A DNA stretch of 64,000 bases from Muribaculaceae bacterium. Its GTDB lineage: Bacteria > Bacteroidota > Bacteroidia > Bacteroidales > Muribaculaceae. The notes under the pieces are model-generated. The model saw only the letters and a program-made list of their open reading frames with translations. It was not told the DNA's origin and ran no database searches. Shown piece by piece: positions 8,969-17,832 of this stretch. Positions within the stretch are counted from its first letter, which is position 1. Each line of letters opens with the position of its first letter. The stretch spans positions 16,569 through 80,568 of the forward strand of contig JAMPHP010000003.1 in assembly GCA_023663365.1 (NCBI GenBank). Reading direction: 5' to 3'. A program made the translations under genes and the position numbers.

Positions 8969-9033
8969 AGGCGTAGAAATGTGATAATCTTCTCATTCAG
9001 CTACATCCTTTCGCAAACCAAGCTAAAATAACT

Positions 9034-9225
9034 ATGAGTTTCTGGAGTTTTCTGCGTGACATGATTTTGTTGGACTTGATATTCGGAGATCATCGCAAAG
9101 ATGATGCTTTATCCAATCAATCAAGCAATTACCCTCCATGCGACAGCTGCGCGAGTGATGATTACTATCACGATGCATACGAGGACTATACACATGACTT
9201 CGACGATTTCGATGATGATTTCTAA
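9034..9225 (+). CDS. Small acidic protein, function unknown
   Basis: A 63-residue open frame beginning at ATG 9034. The first 17 residues (MSFWSFLRDMILLDLIF) are hydrophobic and could form one membrane-associated helix; the rest is Asp-rich with Tyr and His and ends in a run of Asp and Phe (FDDFDDDF). A CDSC motif sits near residues 36-39. No promoter box is evident and the gap from dinD is 65 bases, so it may be cotranscribed with dinD. A strong hairpin terminator follows at 9259. It is short and could be chance, but the low-GC content matches dinD and the frame ends right before a terminator. Not recognised with certainty. Confidence 0.5.
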   Translation: MSFWSFLRDMILLDLIFGDHRKDDALSNQSSNYPPCDSCASDDYYHDAYEDYTHDFDDFDDDF

Positions 9226-9258
9226 GCATTGTGTCTAATCGATATAAGAAAAATCAAG

Positions 9259-9300
9259 CGGTTGCCGTGTAGCTTCAAAGCTGTCACAGCAACCGTTTTT
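9259..9300. terminator. Bidirectional rho-independent terminator
   Basis: CGGTTGC (9259-9265) pairs with GCAACCG (9289-9295); an inner AGCT/AGCT pairing lies in the loop and TTTTT follows. The complementary strand ends in ATTTTT, so it can serve both the plus-strand genes to 9225 and the minus-strand porin gene ending at 9319. Confidence 0.8.
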
Positions 9301-9318
9301 GTTGGCCCTATCGCCGGT

Positions 9319-10641
9319 TTAGAATGAGAACTGGCACATGGCGCCGGCGCGGCGTGCCCAGCGGTGCTCGCCGGAGAAGTTCTGCCGCTTGCCGAGGTCT
9401 ATTTCGGCAGCTACCTGTATGCGCGGTGTGATGTTCCAGAATACATTCAGGCAGGTGAAAATGCCGTATTTATACTCGTCGGGGCTCACGCCGTAGCGCG
9501 GAAGATAGCGGTTCTGCGATGCCGATGCGCTCACGAAGAGGTCGGGGCGGATATTGTACTGCACGCCCACACACCAGCCGAATGAAGCGGGTGCATAGAG
9601 GCTGCCGGGAGCGTCAGGGCGCCCCACAAGGTCGTAGTTGCCAATCTGCATATCGCCTGCAAGACCGGCATAGCCATGCCCGTAGCTTGCCGTGAGGTAG
9701 GTGGTGAGTTGTGGCAGCGGGTGAGCTACCGAGCTGAGCTGCAGGCCCCAGCCGGCGGTGTTGTGGTTCTTCTCGGCGAGCATGTTGCGGTAGGATAGTG
9801 TGCGCACTATGCCTGCCAGGCGCACGTGCTGACCTTGCGCCCACTGGTACTGCACGAAAGCGGCCCAGTCGGGCATCCAAGTGCTCACTTTCTCTGTGTT
9901 GGTGTTGTCGACGGCAAGTGAGGGCGATGGAGTCTCGGCGGAGACTGCAAATACCCATCGGTCTTTTACCACCGGCATCCATCGCAGCAGCACTGCCGTG
10001 GGGGTGAGCTTGTTGTTGGGTCCTTGCGCATCCACTGTGGGCGGAACGGCGGCGGGGTCGGAGAAAGTCGATGCAGCGTAGCCGATGGTGAAGTCGTTGA
10101 TGATTGCGTATGCCTTCTTCAGGTGAAAATCTCGCGACTGATAGCCGTTGAAGTTGGCCTCGATATAGAGCTGATATTCGCCCAGGGCTTTGTTGCGGCC
10201 TATCACGCGGAAGAAGAGGCATGTGCCGGCGGGGGTAGTGTCGAAGTGGCGCCTGTCGGTGGGAGAGGGGTGCATCGGTATGAGATAGGGCGCGAAGCCG
10301 CTGGCCGGGATTGCGCCGCCCCAGTCGTAGTAGCCGCGCATACGCACGGCGCCGCCTATGCCCATGGCGAGCTTGGCATCCTTGCTCATGAAGAGAAAGT
10401 AAGGCGCGCCGGGATCCTGGAAGTGGCGGAACTGGTCGTAGTAGAATGTCGATATTACACGTCGCACAGAGTCCACATAGTGCTGTGTGACCTCAGGTGC
10501 GGGTTTGCCGTCGATAAATACTACTTTGTTGGAGAGCAGGGTAGTGTCAATCTGCCGGTCGGCCAATGAGCGGTCGGCGGCGTGTGAGCACAGGGCGATT
10601 GCAGCAGCGGCAATGCAAGTAAAAAACTTCGGAACTTTCAT
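9319..10641 (-). CDS. Porin-like outer membrane protein, possibly DcaP family
   Basis: 440 residues with a signal peptide (about 1-21, ending CSHA-AD). The body is rich in strand-forming segments such as GIGGAVRMRGYYDWGG, YQLYIEANFNGY and VGVQYNIRPDLFVSASA and ends in MCQFSF with a terminal Phe, so it should be an outer membrane barrel. The pattern FDTTPAGTCLFFRVIG and SRDFHLKKAYA..TIGYAASTF resembles DcaP-like porins found in Bacteroidetes, in which a barrel admits small anionic compounds. The family call is by resemblance. A terminator lies 19 bases past its stop. Its upstream neighbour on the same strand ends at 10686, 44 bases away. No TonB plug is present. Confidence 0.65.
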   Translation of the reverse strand: MKVPKFFTCIAAAAIALCSHAADRSLADRQIDTTLLSNKVVFIDGKPAPEVTQHYVDSVRRVISTFYYDQFRHFQDPGAPYFLFMSKDAKLAMGIGGAVRMRGYYDWGGAIPASGFAPYLIPMHPSPTDRRHFDTTPAGTCLFFRVIGRNKALGEYQLYIEANFNGYQSRDFHLKKAYAIINDFTIGYAASTFSDPAAVPPTVDAQGPNNKLTPTAVLLRWMPVVKDRWVFAVSAETPSPSLAVDNTNTEKVSTWMPDWAAFVQYQWAQGQHVRLAGIVRTLSYRNMLAEKNHNTAGWGLQLSSVAHPLPQLTTYLTASYGHGYAGLAGDMQIGNYDLVGRPDAPGSLYAPASFGWCVGVQYNIRPDLFVSASASQNRYLPRYGVSPDEYKYGIFTCLNVFWNITPRIQVAAEIDLGKRQNFSGEHRWARRAGAMCQFSF

Positions 10642-10685
10642 AAGGCCGGGTGTGATGAATTTAACTCATAACACCCTCGCAGCCT

Positions 10686-11219
10686 TTATTGTTCGCCCGT
10701 CAGGAATTTCGCCTCCTCGGCAAGTGCTGCGGCAAGGGGGGCGTCGGGGTATCTCTGAGTGAGCTCGAGCGCGTGGGCAGGGTCGGTCGACACCAGGTTG
10801 AAGGCAAGTCTCATGCCCGTGTATTGATTCATGTGCTTTTCGCTGTCGGCGGCAAGCTCCTCGGCAAGCTCCCAGGCATAGGGCATCGAGCGGAGCAGAC
10901 GTTGGCACAGGATGTCGGCAACCTCAGCCGTGGGAATGGTGTCAATCCATCGGAGCGCATCGGCCTTGGTGAAAGACTCACGCTCGGCTATCATCGGTGC
11001 CATGAGCATACTCTCGCGTGTGCCGGAGTTTGCCCATAGGGCTTCGGCGAGCTCCTGCGAAGGGCCGGTGAGGCGCGCAATCTCAACAATCTGCGGCAGG
11101 TTGAGGCCGAAAATTACACGGAAGGGCGACCCGGCTTTGCGCAGTGTGTCGGCTATCACGCCGTTGCGCATGGCGAAAAAATGACGTTTTACCGTCTGCA
11201 TCGGTGAGTATGTAGGCAT
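10686..11219 (-). CDS. AlkD-like DNA alkylation repair (HEAT-repeat) protein
   Basis: 177 residues when started at the ATG at 11219; the open frame continues to 11372 but that part covers the promoter at 11270 and has no conserved look. The protein is almost all helical, with repeated short helices (VIADTLRKAG, IVEIARLTG, LAEALWANSG, ADALRWIDTIP, LAEELAADS) in the style of HEAT-like repeats of AlkD. Family members hold damaged DNA and release alkylated bases. It is shorter than typical AlkD (about 230 residues), so it may be a reduced, perhaps non-catalytic relative. It lies upstream of the porin gene on the same strand and divergent from clpP. Confidence 0.62.
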   Translation of the reverse strand: MPTYSPMQTVKRHFFAMRNGVIADTLRKAGSPFRVIFGLNLPQIVEIARLTGPSQELAEALWANSGTRESMLMAPMIAERESFTKADALRWIDTIPTAEVADILCQRLLRSMPYAWELAEELAADSEKHMNQYTGMRLAFNLVSTDPAHALELTQRYPDAPLAAALAEEAKFLTGEQ

Positions 11220-11269
11220 CGTGTGGATATTCTGATTGGATATTGTATATAATAATGTGATTGCTGCTG

Positions 11270-11277
11270 CAAAGTTA
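11270..11277 (-). promoter_or_regulatory. -7 box TAACTTTG for the AlkD-like gene
   Basis: Full match to TAnnTTTG on the minus strand, giving a leader of about 44 bases before ATG 11219. It lies inside the longer open frame to 11372, which argues that the longer start is wrong. Confidence 0.55.
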
Positions 11278-11317
11278 CTATTTCCTGAAAATTTTTTTGG
11301 CCATGCGGCATGAAATA

Positions 11318-11349
11318 TTTGTGTAGCCGCAAAAAAATGCTTAATTTTG
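11318..11349 (+). promoter_or_regulatory. Promoter of the clpP-clpX-recQ operon
   Basis: TTTG at 11318-11321 is followed after 20 bases by TAATTTTG at 11342-11349, an ideal Bacteroides sigma-ABfr promoter. The predicted start is near 11356, giving a leader of about 43 bases and supporting ATG 11399 for clpP. Confidence 0.75.
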
Positions 11350-11398
11350 AAGTAGAAAACGGAGTGTGACACATAGATACTCCCAACAAAAACTGTTT

Positions 11399-12094
11399 AT
11401 GACAAATAACGATTTCAGAAACTTCGCCGTGCATCATCTCAATATGAACGGCAATGCTCTCGACCAGTATGCGGCTTTCACCTCGAAAGCTGCGGGTGTG
11501 GTCGATTCCTACATAAGCCCTACCATCATTGAGGAGCGTCAGCTCAACGTGGCACAGATGGATGTGTTCTCGCGCCTGATGATGGACCGCATCATTTTCC
11601 TTGGCACTGAGGTCAACGACTACACCGCCAACGTGATTCAGGCACAGCTTCTTTACCTCGACTCCGCCGACCCCGGCAAGGATGTATCCATCTACATCAA
11701 CTCGCCCGGCGGCTCGGTATATGCCGGCCTTGGCATATACGACACCATGCAGTATATCTCATCTGATGTCACCACCATCTGCACAGGTATTGCAGCCTCG
11801 ATGGCTGCCGTCCTTCTGGTGGCGGGCCGGACCGGCAAGCGCTTTGCACTGCGTCACTCCCGTGTGATGATTCACCAGCCCATGGGTGGCGCTCAGGGTC
11901 AAGCTACCGACATGGAAATCACCGTGCGCGAAATCAAGAAACTCAAGCAAGAACTTTACCATATAATCTCCGAACACTCCGGCCAGCCTTTCGAAAAGGT
12001 AGAGCGCGACTCCGACCGCGACTATTGGATGACGGCAGAAGAAGCCCTCGAGTACGGCATGATAGACCGCGTGCTCGTAAAGGCAAACAAGTAA
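11399..12094 (+). CDS. clpP: ATP-dependent Clp protease proteolytic subunit
   Basis: 231 residues from ATG 11399; the GTG at 11366 would add 11 unconserved residues close to the transcription start. ClpP forms a double heptamer ring that degrades proteins fed by ClpX in the cytoplasm. The catalytic triad is visible: Ser in [10 protein letters not shown], His in MIHQPMGG and Asp in the [17 protein letters not shown] segment. The N-terminal part ([15 protein letters not shown] and [24 protein letters not shown]) matches the Bacteroidetes form, which is longer than the Escherichia coli protein. clpX follows after 16 bases and recQ after that, one operon. Confidence 0.97.
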   Translation: MTNNDFRNFAVHHLNMNGNALDQYAAFTSKAAGVVDSYISPTIIEERQLNVAQMDVFSRLMMDRIIFLGTEVNDYTANVIQAQLLYLDSADPGKDVSIYINSPGGSVYAGLGIYDTMQYISSDVTTICTGIAASMAAVLLVAGRTGKRFALRHSRVMIHQPMGGAQGQATDMEITVREIKKLKQELYHIISEHSGQPFEKVERDSDRDYWMTAEEALEYGMIDRVLVKANK

Positions 12095-12110
12095 CAGTTC
12101 GACAACAAGA

Positions 12111-13412
12111 ATGGCAAAGAAACAGCACCAGCACTACGCACACTGCAGCTTCTGCGGGCGGACCGAGGCCGATGGAGCCACCATCCTTCCCTCGCCCGCC
12201 GAAGATGCCGGCATATGTATGGACTGCCTCGAGACGGCAGCCACGATGCTCGGCATGATCGACGAGGATGCAGCGCACAACACCGCCTCGCGCGCACGCG
12301 CCACACATCACCAGGCAAGAGGCACCAAGGCCGGTGAGCAGAAACACGAGCAAAAGCCCGTGCCCAAGCCTCACGAAATCAAGAAATTCCTCGATCAGTA
12401 TATCATCGGTCAGGATCAGGCTAAGAAATACCTCTCGGTAGCCGTCTACAACCACTACAAGCGCCTCGACCAGCCGGTCGACGACAGCGGCGTCGAAATC
12501 GAGAAGAGCAACATCATCATGGTGGGCCCCACCGGCACGGGTAAGACCCTAATTGCCCGCACCATCGCGAAAATCCTCGATGTGCCCTTCACTATAGTCG
12601 ATGCCACGGTGCTCACCCAGGCCGGCTATGTGGGCGAGGACATCGAGAGCCTTCTCACCCGCCTGCTGCAGGTGGCCGACTACGATGTGGCCCGTGCCCA
12701 GCGCGGTATAGTATTCATCGACGAAATCGACAAGATAGCACGCAAGGGCGACAATCCTTCCATCACACGCGACGTAGGTGGTGAAGGTGTGCAGCAAGGC
12801 CTCCTCAAGCTGCTCGAGGGCTCGGTAGTCAACGTGCCACCGCAAGGCGGACGCAAGCATCCCGAGCAACCTATGATTGCCGTCGACACCAAAGACATCC
12901 TCTTCATCTGCGGCGGCGCTTTTGAAGGTATAGAGCAGGCAATCGCCCATCGCCTCAACTCGAGCTTCGTGGGCTTCTCCACCGATGCCGCCAAGCGCCG
13001 CGTAGAGAAGGACCGCTTCATGAGCCATGTAGCCCCGCAGGATTTGCGCACATTCGGCCTCATCCCCGAGATTATAGGCCGTCTGCCTATCCTCACACAC
13101 CTGCTGCCTCTCGACCGCGATGCTCTCCGCCGCATCCTCACCGAGCCCAAGAATGCCATCACAAGGCAGTACGAAAAGCTCTTCGCCATGGATGGCGTGA
13201 AGCTCACCTTCGAGCCCGAAGCCCTCGACTTTATCGTCGACAAGGCTATTGAGTTCAAGCTCGGTGCACGAGGTCTGCGCTCGATAGTCGAGACTATTAT
13301 GATGAACCCAATGTACGATATTCCATCGACCAAAGAAAAAACTTTTACTGTCACTCCTCAATATTGCGCCGAGCAACTCGAAGCAGCACACTTCGATGCC
13401 GCCGCAGTCTGA
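12111..13412 (+). CDS. clpX: ATP-dependent Clp protease ATP-binding subunit ClpX
   Basis: 433 residues. The N-terminal zinc-binding domain has Cys12-x2-Cys15 and Cys36-x2-Cys39 and recognises substrates. A linker rich in His, Ala and Lys precedes the AAA+ module with Walker A GPTGTGKT, Walker B FIDEIDKIA, and the GYVGEDIES pore loop region, followed by the RLPILTHLLPLDRDALRRILTEPKN sensor-2 region typical of ClpX. The hexamer unfolds tagged proteins and passes them to ClpP, encoded just upstream. Length is slightly above the usual 410-420, mostly in the linker. recQ starts 21 bases downstream. Confidence 0.98.
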   Translation: MAKKQHQHYAHCSFCGRTEADGATILPSPAEDAGICMDCLETAATMLGMIDEDAAHNTASRARATHHQARGTKAGEQKHEQKPVPKPHEIKKFLDQYIIGQDQAKKYLSVAVYNHYKRLDQPVDDSGVEIEKSNIIMVGPTGTGKTLIARTIAKILDVPFTIVDATVLTQAGYVGEDIESLLTRLLQVADYDVARAQRGIVFIDEIDKIARKGDNPSITRDVGGEGVQQGLLKLLEGSVVNVPPQGGRKHPEQPMIAVDTKDILFICGGAFEGIEQAIAHRLNSSFVGFSTDAAKRRVEKDRFMSHVAPQDLRTFGLIPEIIGRLPILTHLLPLDRDALRRILTEPKNAITRQYEKLFAMDGVKLTFEPEALDFIVDKAIEFKLGARGLRSIVETIMMNPMYDIPSTKEKTFTVTPQYCAEQLEAAHFDAAAV

Positions 13413-13433
13413 TTCTCCCCACATAAGCTCACA

Positions 13434-15623
13434 ATGGTTTCAGCACAACAACTTGCCGACGCTCTAAAGCTTCACTTCGGTTTCGACACCTTCAAAGGCA
13501 ACCAGGAAGCTATCATGCTCTCTCTCCTCGAAGGGCGCGACACATTCGTAATAATGCCCACCGGCGGCGGTAAGTCGCTGTGCTACCAATTGCCTGCGCT
13601 CCTGAGCGAGGGCACGGCCATCATCATATCGCCCTTGATTGCACTGATGAAAAATCAGGTGGATGCAATCCGCAATTTCAGCGCGTGCGACAGCGTGGCC
13701 CACTTCCTCAACTCCTCGCTCACACGTGCAGCCGTCGATGCCGTCAAGGCCGACGTGCTGGCAGGGCGCACCAAGATGCTCTATGTGGCGCCGGAATCGC
13801 TCACAAAAGACGAAAATATTGAATTTCTTAAGACAGTTCCCATCTCGTTCTATGCCGTCGACGAAGCCCACTGCATCTCGGAGTGGGGGCATGATTTCCG
13901 CCCCGAGTACAGGCGCATACGCCCTATCATCACTGAGATAGGCACACGCCCCGTGATAGCGCTCACGGCCACAGCTACGCCAAAGGTGCAGCACGACATC
14001 CGCAAGAACCTGGCTATGGCCGATGATGCCGCAGTGTTCAAGTCGTCGTTCAACCGCGAAAATCTCTACTACGAGATACGGCCGAAGACAAACAATGTCG
14101 ACCGCGACATCATCCGCTTCATAAAGCAGCGAAGCGGTAAGTCGGGCATCATCTACTGCCTCTCGCGCCGCAAGGTAGAGGAGCTTGCCGAGCTTCTGCG
14201 TGTCAACGCCATCCGCGCTCTCCCATACCATGCCGGCATGGATCCGGTGACACGCACCGAAAACCAGGATGCCTTCCTGCTCGAGAAAGTGGATGTGATA
14301 GTGGCAACAATAGCTTTCGGCATGGGCATCGACAAGCCCGACGTGCGCTTTGTGATTCACTACGACATCCCCAAGTCGCTCGAAGGCTACTATCAGGAGA
14401 CCGGCCGTGCCGGCCGCGACGGCGGTGAAGGCATCTGCCTCACATTCTACGCCCGCAAGGACCTCCAGAAAATGGAGAAATTCATCCAGGGCAAACCCGT
14501 GGCTGAGCAAGAAATCGGCCGTCAGCTGCTGGCCGAGACTGCTTCGTATGCCGAGTCGTCGGTGTGCAGGCGTCGCTCACTGCTTCACTATTTCGGCGAA
14601 ATCTACGGACACGAGAACTGCGGGAACTGCGACAACTGTCTCAATCCTAAAAAGAAAGTGGAAGCAAAAGACGATTTATGCGCGGCTCTCGAAACTATTG
14701 CCGCTCTGAAAGAAAAATTCAAGACTGAATATATTGTGGACGTGATGATGGGCCGCGCCTCGGCCGACGTCCGCTCTTACCGGCACGACGAATCGGAGGT
14801 TTTCGGATGCTGCGAAGGTGCAAGCCCGAAATTCCTCGGTTCTGTCATCCAACAGGCAATCATAGAGGGATATATAGAGCGCGGTATCGAAAACTACGGT
14901 ATACTGCGCATCACTCCCAAAGGAAAGAAATTCCTGAAAGACCCCAAGTCTTTCAAAATTGTGGAGGACAACGACTTCTCCGAGGATAACATCGACGAAG
15001 AACCCGCCATCAAGAGCGGCGCAATCTGTGCCGCCGACCCAGAGCTCTTCGCCATCCTCAACGCTCTGCGACGCAAAATCGCGCAGCACCACAACTTGCC
15101 TCCCTACGTAATCTTCCAGGACCCGTCGCTTGAGGCCATGGCCACAACCTACCCCGTGACCATCGAGGAACTTGCCAATATACCCGGCGTCGGCAGCGGC
15201 AAAGCCGGTCGCTATGGCCAGGATTTCGTAAAAGTAATCAAGACATACGTCGACGAAAATGAAATCGAGCGCCCCGAGGATATGCGCATCCGCACCGTGG
15301 CAAACAAAAGCAAGCTCAAGATTTCCATCATCCAGGCCATCGACCGTAAGATAGACCTCAACGAAATCGCCGACATCAACGGCATCGACTTCGAGCGCCT
15401 ACTCGACGAAATCGAGGGTATCGTAGGTGCCGGCACCCGCCTCAACCTCTCCTACTTCATCGATGAGTTCATCGATCCCGAGGATCAGGCCGAGGTTTTC
15501 GACTACTTCCGTCAAAGCAGCTCCGACAGCCTCTCTGATGCCTACAAGGAGCTGTGCCCCGACTACAATGAGGACGAAATCCGACTCGTGCGAATAAAGT
15601 TCCTCTCCGACCTGGGCAATTAA
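13434..15623 (+). CDS. recQ: ATP-dependent DNA helicase RecQ
   Basis: 729 residues. Superfamily 2 helicase core with Walker A MPTGGGKS, the DEAH box with the RecQ aromatic-rich loop (VDEAHCISEWGHDFRPEY) and motif VI QETGRAGRDG. The zinc-binding site is present as the C...NCGNCDNC cluster near residues 380-405, followed by a winged-helix region, an HRDC domain (about 525-600, DPELFAILNALR and ANIPGVGSGKAGRYG) and an extra C-terminal helical extension of about 110 residues common in Bacteroidetes RecQ. It unwinds DNA 3' to 5' during recombination repair and fork restart. Third gene of the clpP operon, 32 bases before the kinase-RapZ fusion. Confidence 0.97.
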   Translation: MVSAQQLADALKLHFGFDTFKGNQEAIMLSLLEGRDTFVIMPTGGGKSLCYQLPALLSEGTAIIISPLIALMKNQVDAIRNFSACDSVAHFLNSSLTRAAVDAVKADVLAGRTKMLYVAPESLTKDENIEFLKTVPISFYAVDEAHCISEWGHDFRPEYRRIRPIITEIGTRPVIALTATATPKVQHDIRKNLAMADDAAVFKSSFNRENLYYEIRPKTNNVDRDIIRFIKQRSGKSGIIYCLSRRKVEELAELLRVNAIRALPYHAGMDPVTRTENQDAFLLEKVDVIVATIAFGMGIDKPDVRFVIHYDIPKSLEGYYQETGRAGRDGGEGICLTFYARKDLQKMEKFIQGKPVAEQEIGRQLLAETASYAESSVCRRRSLLHYFGEIYGHENCGNCDNCLNPKKKVEAKDDLCAALETIAALKEKFKTEYIVDVMMGRASADVRSYRHDESEVFGCCEGASPKFLGSVIQQAIIEGYIERGIENYGILRITPKGKKFLKDPKSFKIVEDNDFSEDNIDEEPAIKSGAICAADPELFAILNALRRKIAQHHNLPPYVIFQDPSLEAMATTYPVTIEELANIPGVGSGKAGRYGQDFVKVIKTYVDENEIERPEDMRIRTVANKSKLKISIIQAIDRKIDLNEIADINGIDFERLLDEIEGIVGAGTRLNLSYFIDEFIDPEDQAEVFDYFRQSSSDSLSDAYKELCPDYNEDEIRLVRIKFLSDLGN

Positions 15624-15655
15624 TTACTTTTTACCCCCACTCTGCAAAACATATA

Positions 15656-17098
15656 ATGGACGTAACTACCATATCACGCCTCTACGCCGACCTCAAAGGC
15701 TTCGCCCCCGCCCGTGTGGTGGAGCTTCCTTCGTCGGGCTCCAACCGTCGCTACTTCAGGCTATCCGACCTCGACGGAAATAACTCTATGATAGGTGTGC
15801 TCGGCACCTCGGTGGAGGAGAACAATGCCTTCATCTACATGGCCCGCCACTTCGCCGGCCGCGGAATACCTGTGCCCGAGGTGCTGGCTGTGAGCGACGA
15901 TGGCATGGCTTATGTGCAGACCGACCTCGGCGACACCCTGCTATTCAACGAGATAGAAAAGGGACGTGCCACACGCTCATTCTCGGCTCACGAGAAAGAG
16001 CTCCTTGCAAAGACCATCAGCCGACTGCCCGACATCCAGTTCGGCGGAGCCGAAGGCATGGATTTCTCGGTTTGCTATCCTACGGTAGAGTTCGACAAGC
16101 GCTCCATCATGTGGGATCTCAACTACTTCAAGTACTGCTTCCTCAAGGCCACGGGCATTGAGTTCCAGGAAGATTTGCTTGAAGACGACTTCAACGCCCT
16201 TGCCGATGTGCTCATGGACACAGCCGGCCGCTACAACACCTTCATGTACCGCGACTTCCAGAGCCGCAACGTGATGGTGCGCGATGGCGAGCCCTGGTTC
16301 ATCGACTTCCAGGGCGGCCGCCGCGGTCCGTTCTACTACGATGTGGCCTCTTTCCTCTGGCAGGCAAAGGCCAACCTGCCCGACGGACTCAGGCGCGAGC
16401 TCCTCGACGTATACCTGCAGTCGCTCAATAAGTATGCCCCGGTAAGCCGCGAGGAATTCATGGCGCGTCTGCGTCACTTCGTGCTCTTCCGCACCATGCA
16501 GGTCCTCGGTGCCTACGGCTTCCGCGGCTACTTCGAGAAGAAACCTCACTTCATGCAGAGTGTGCCTTTCGCCATCGCGAATCTCAGAGAGCTGCTTCAC
16601 GAGCCATACACTGAGTATCCCTATCTCAACGAACTTCTGCATCGCCTGGTCAACCTCAAGCAGTTCACCGGCGAGCTCGAGGGCAAGCGTCTGACAGTGC
16701 GCGTGCTCAGTTTTGCCTACAAGAAAGGAATTCCCGGCGACCCCACCGGCAACGGCGGCGGTTTCGTATTCGACTGTCGTGCCATCAACAACCCCGGCAA
16801 GTACGAGCGCTACAAGCCTTTCACAGGCCTTGACGCCAGGGTGATAAAATTCCTTGAAGACGATGGTGAAGTGCTTACATTCCTCGACCATTGCTACGCG
16901 CTGACCGATGCTTCGGTGCAGCGCTACATCGAGCGTGGCTTCACCAACCTGATGATAGCCTACGGCTGCACCGGTGGTCAACACCGCTCGGTGTACTGCG
17001 CCCAGCACACCGCCGAGCATATAGCCCGCAAGTTCAATATCAAGGTCGAGCTTGTGCACCGCGAGCAGAATATTGAGCAGACATTCGAGCCTAAATGA
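15656..17098 (+). CDS. AmgK-like sugar kinase fused to a RapZ C-terminal domain
   Basis: 480 residues in two parts. Residues 1-340 are an aminoglycoside-phosphotransferase-type kinase: catalytic loop YRDFQSRN (Asp200) and metal-binding FIDFQGG (Asp218) followed by GPFYYDVAS, the pattern of AmgK, which phosphorylates MurNAc/GlcNAc at C1 during cell wall recycling. Residues about 344-470 match the C-terminal domain of RapZ: LSFAYKKGIP, VFDCRAINNPG, FTGLD and GCTGGQHRS (437-445), the site that binds glucosamine-6-phosphate in Escherichia coli RapZ. The RapZ N-terminal kinase-like domain is absent. Its stop overlaps the start of a MurU-like gene (ATGA), so kinase and nucleotidyltransferase are made together. 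The RapZ part may let the enzyme sense amino-sugar phosphate; that is inference. Confidence 0.88.
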   Translation: MDVTTISRLYADLKGFAPARVVELPSSGSNRRYFRLSDLDGNNSMIGVLGTSVEENNAFIYMARHFAGRGIPVPEVLAVSDDGMAYVQTDLGDTLLFNEIEKGRATRSFSAHEKELLAKTISRLPDIQFGGAEGMDFSVCYPTVEFDKRSIMWDLNYFKYCFLKATGIEFQEDLLEDDFNALADVLMDTAGRYNTFMYRDFQSRNVMVRDGEPWFIDFQGGRRGPFYYDVASFLWQAKANLPDGLRRELLDVYLQSLNKYAPVSREEFMARLRHFVLFRTMQVLGAYGFRGYFEKKPHFMQSVPFAIANLRELLHEPYTEYPYLNELLHRLVNLKQFTGELEGKRLTVRVLSFAYKKGIPGDPTGNGGGFVFDCRAINNPGKYERYKPFTGLDARVIKFLEDDGEVLTFLDHCYALTDASVQRYIERGFTNLMIAYGCTGGQHRSVYCAQHTAEHIARKFNIKVELVHREQNIEQTFEPK

Positions 17099-17832
17099 AT
17101 GCTGTGATTTTCGCGGCAGGCATAGGTTCACGCCTGCGCCCGTTCACCGATGAGCACCCCAAGGCGGTAGCGCCAGTGCATGGCGAGCCTGCGGTTGTAG
17201 GGGTGGCGCGCAAGCTGGCCACAGCCGGTGCTTCACGCATTATTGTGAATATCCATCATTTTCCCGAGCAGGTGGTCGATGCCATCGAGGGTGCACACAT
17301 CGGAGTACCTGTTGATTTCAGCGATGAGAGCGCGCTGCTCCTTGACACCGGCGGTGCCCTTGTCAAGATAGCACGCGAGCACCCCGAGCTATGCACCGGC
17401 TCTGAGCCGATAGTGGTGCACAATGCCGATGTCTACACGGATTTCCCTATCGCCGAGATGCTGACCCGACATGCCGCGGCCGCAGCCGACGTAACACTGC
17501 TTGTCGACAGCCACCGCAGCAGTTCGCGCAGCTTTCTCTTCGATGGCGAAGGACGCCTGCGCGCGTGGCTCAACAGCACCACCGGCGCCGTGCTTCCCGA
17601 GGCTTGCGATATCAACGGCTTGACGGCAGCCCCTTTCGGAGGAGTGCATGTGCTCTCGCCGGCCTTTCTCACCGAGCTTGGCGAGGAGAAGCCCGATGTG
17701 CCCTTTAGCATCACGCCGCGCTACATTGACCTTTGCTGCACGCACCGCATCATGGCCTACACCCCCTCGGAGCCCTACCGCTGGCACGATATAGGCACTC
17801 CCGAGAAACTAGCGGCAGCCAATGCCGATTAG
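17095..17832 (+). CDS. MurU-like sugar-1-phosphate nucleotidyltransferase
   Basis: 245 residues. The N-terminal signature AAGIGSRLRPFTDEHPKA is the NTP-binding loop of nucleotidyltransferases, and VHNADVYTDFP has the metal-binding Asp. The size and lack of a C-terminal hexapeptide domain fit MurU, which joins UTP to MurNAc-1-phosphate to give UDP-MurNAc, bypassing the fosfomycin-sensitive route. The start overlaps the kinase gene by 4 bases, which strongly supports an AmgK-MurU pairing. The stop codon TAG (17830-17832) overlaps the stop of the convergent lysozyme gene. A hexose-1-phosphate uridylyl- or guanylyltransferase for another sugar is the alternative. Confidence 0.82.
   Translation: MNAVIFAAGIGSRLRPFTDEHPKAVAPVHGEPAVVGVARKLATAGASRIIVNIHHFPEQVVDAIEGAHIGVPVDFSDESALLLDTGGALVKIAREHPELCTGSEPIVVHNADVYTDFPIAEMLTRHAAAAADVTLLVDSHRSSSRSFLFDGEGRLRAWLNSTTGAVLPEACDINGLTAAPFGGVHVLSPAFLTELGEEKPDVPFSITPRYIDLCCTHRIMAYTPSEPYRWHDIGTPEKLAAANAD

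Noticed and set aside
11220-11372. Upstream extension of the AlkD-like frame
   Set aside because: It spans a consensus -7 box at 11270-11277 and has no conserved content.
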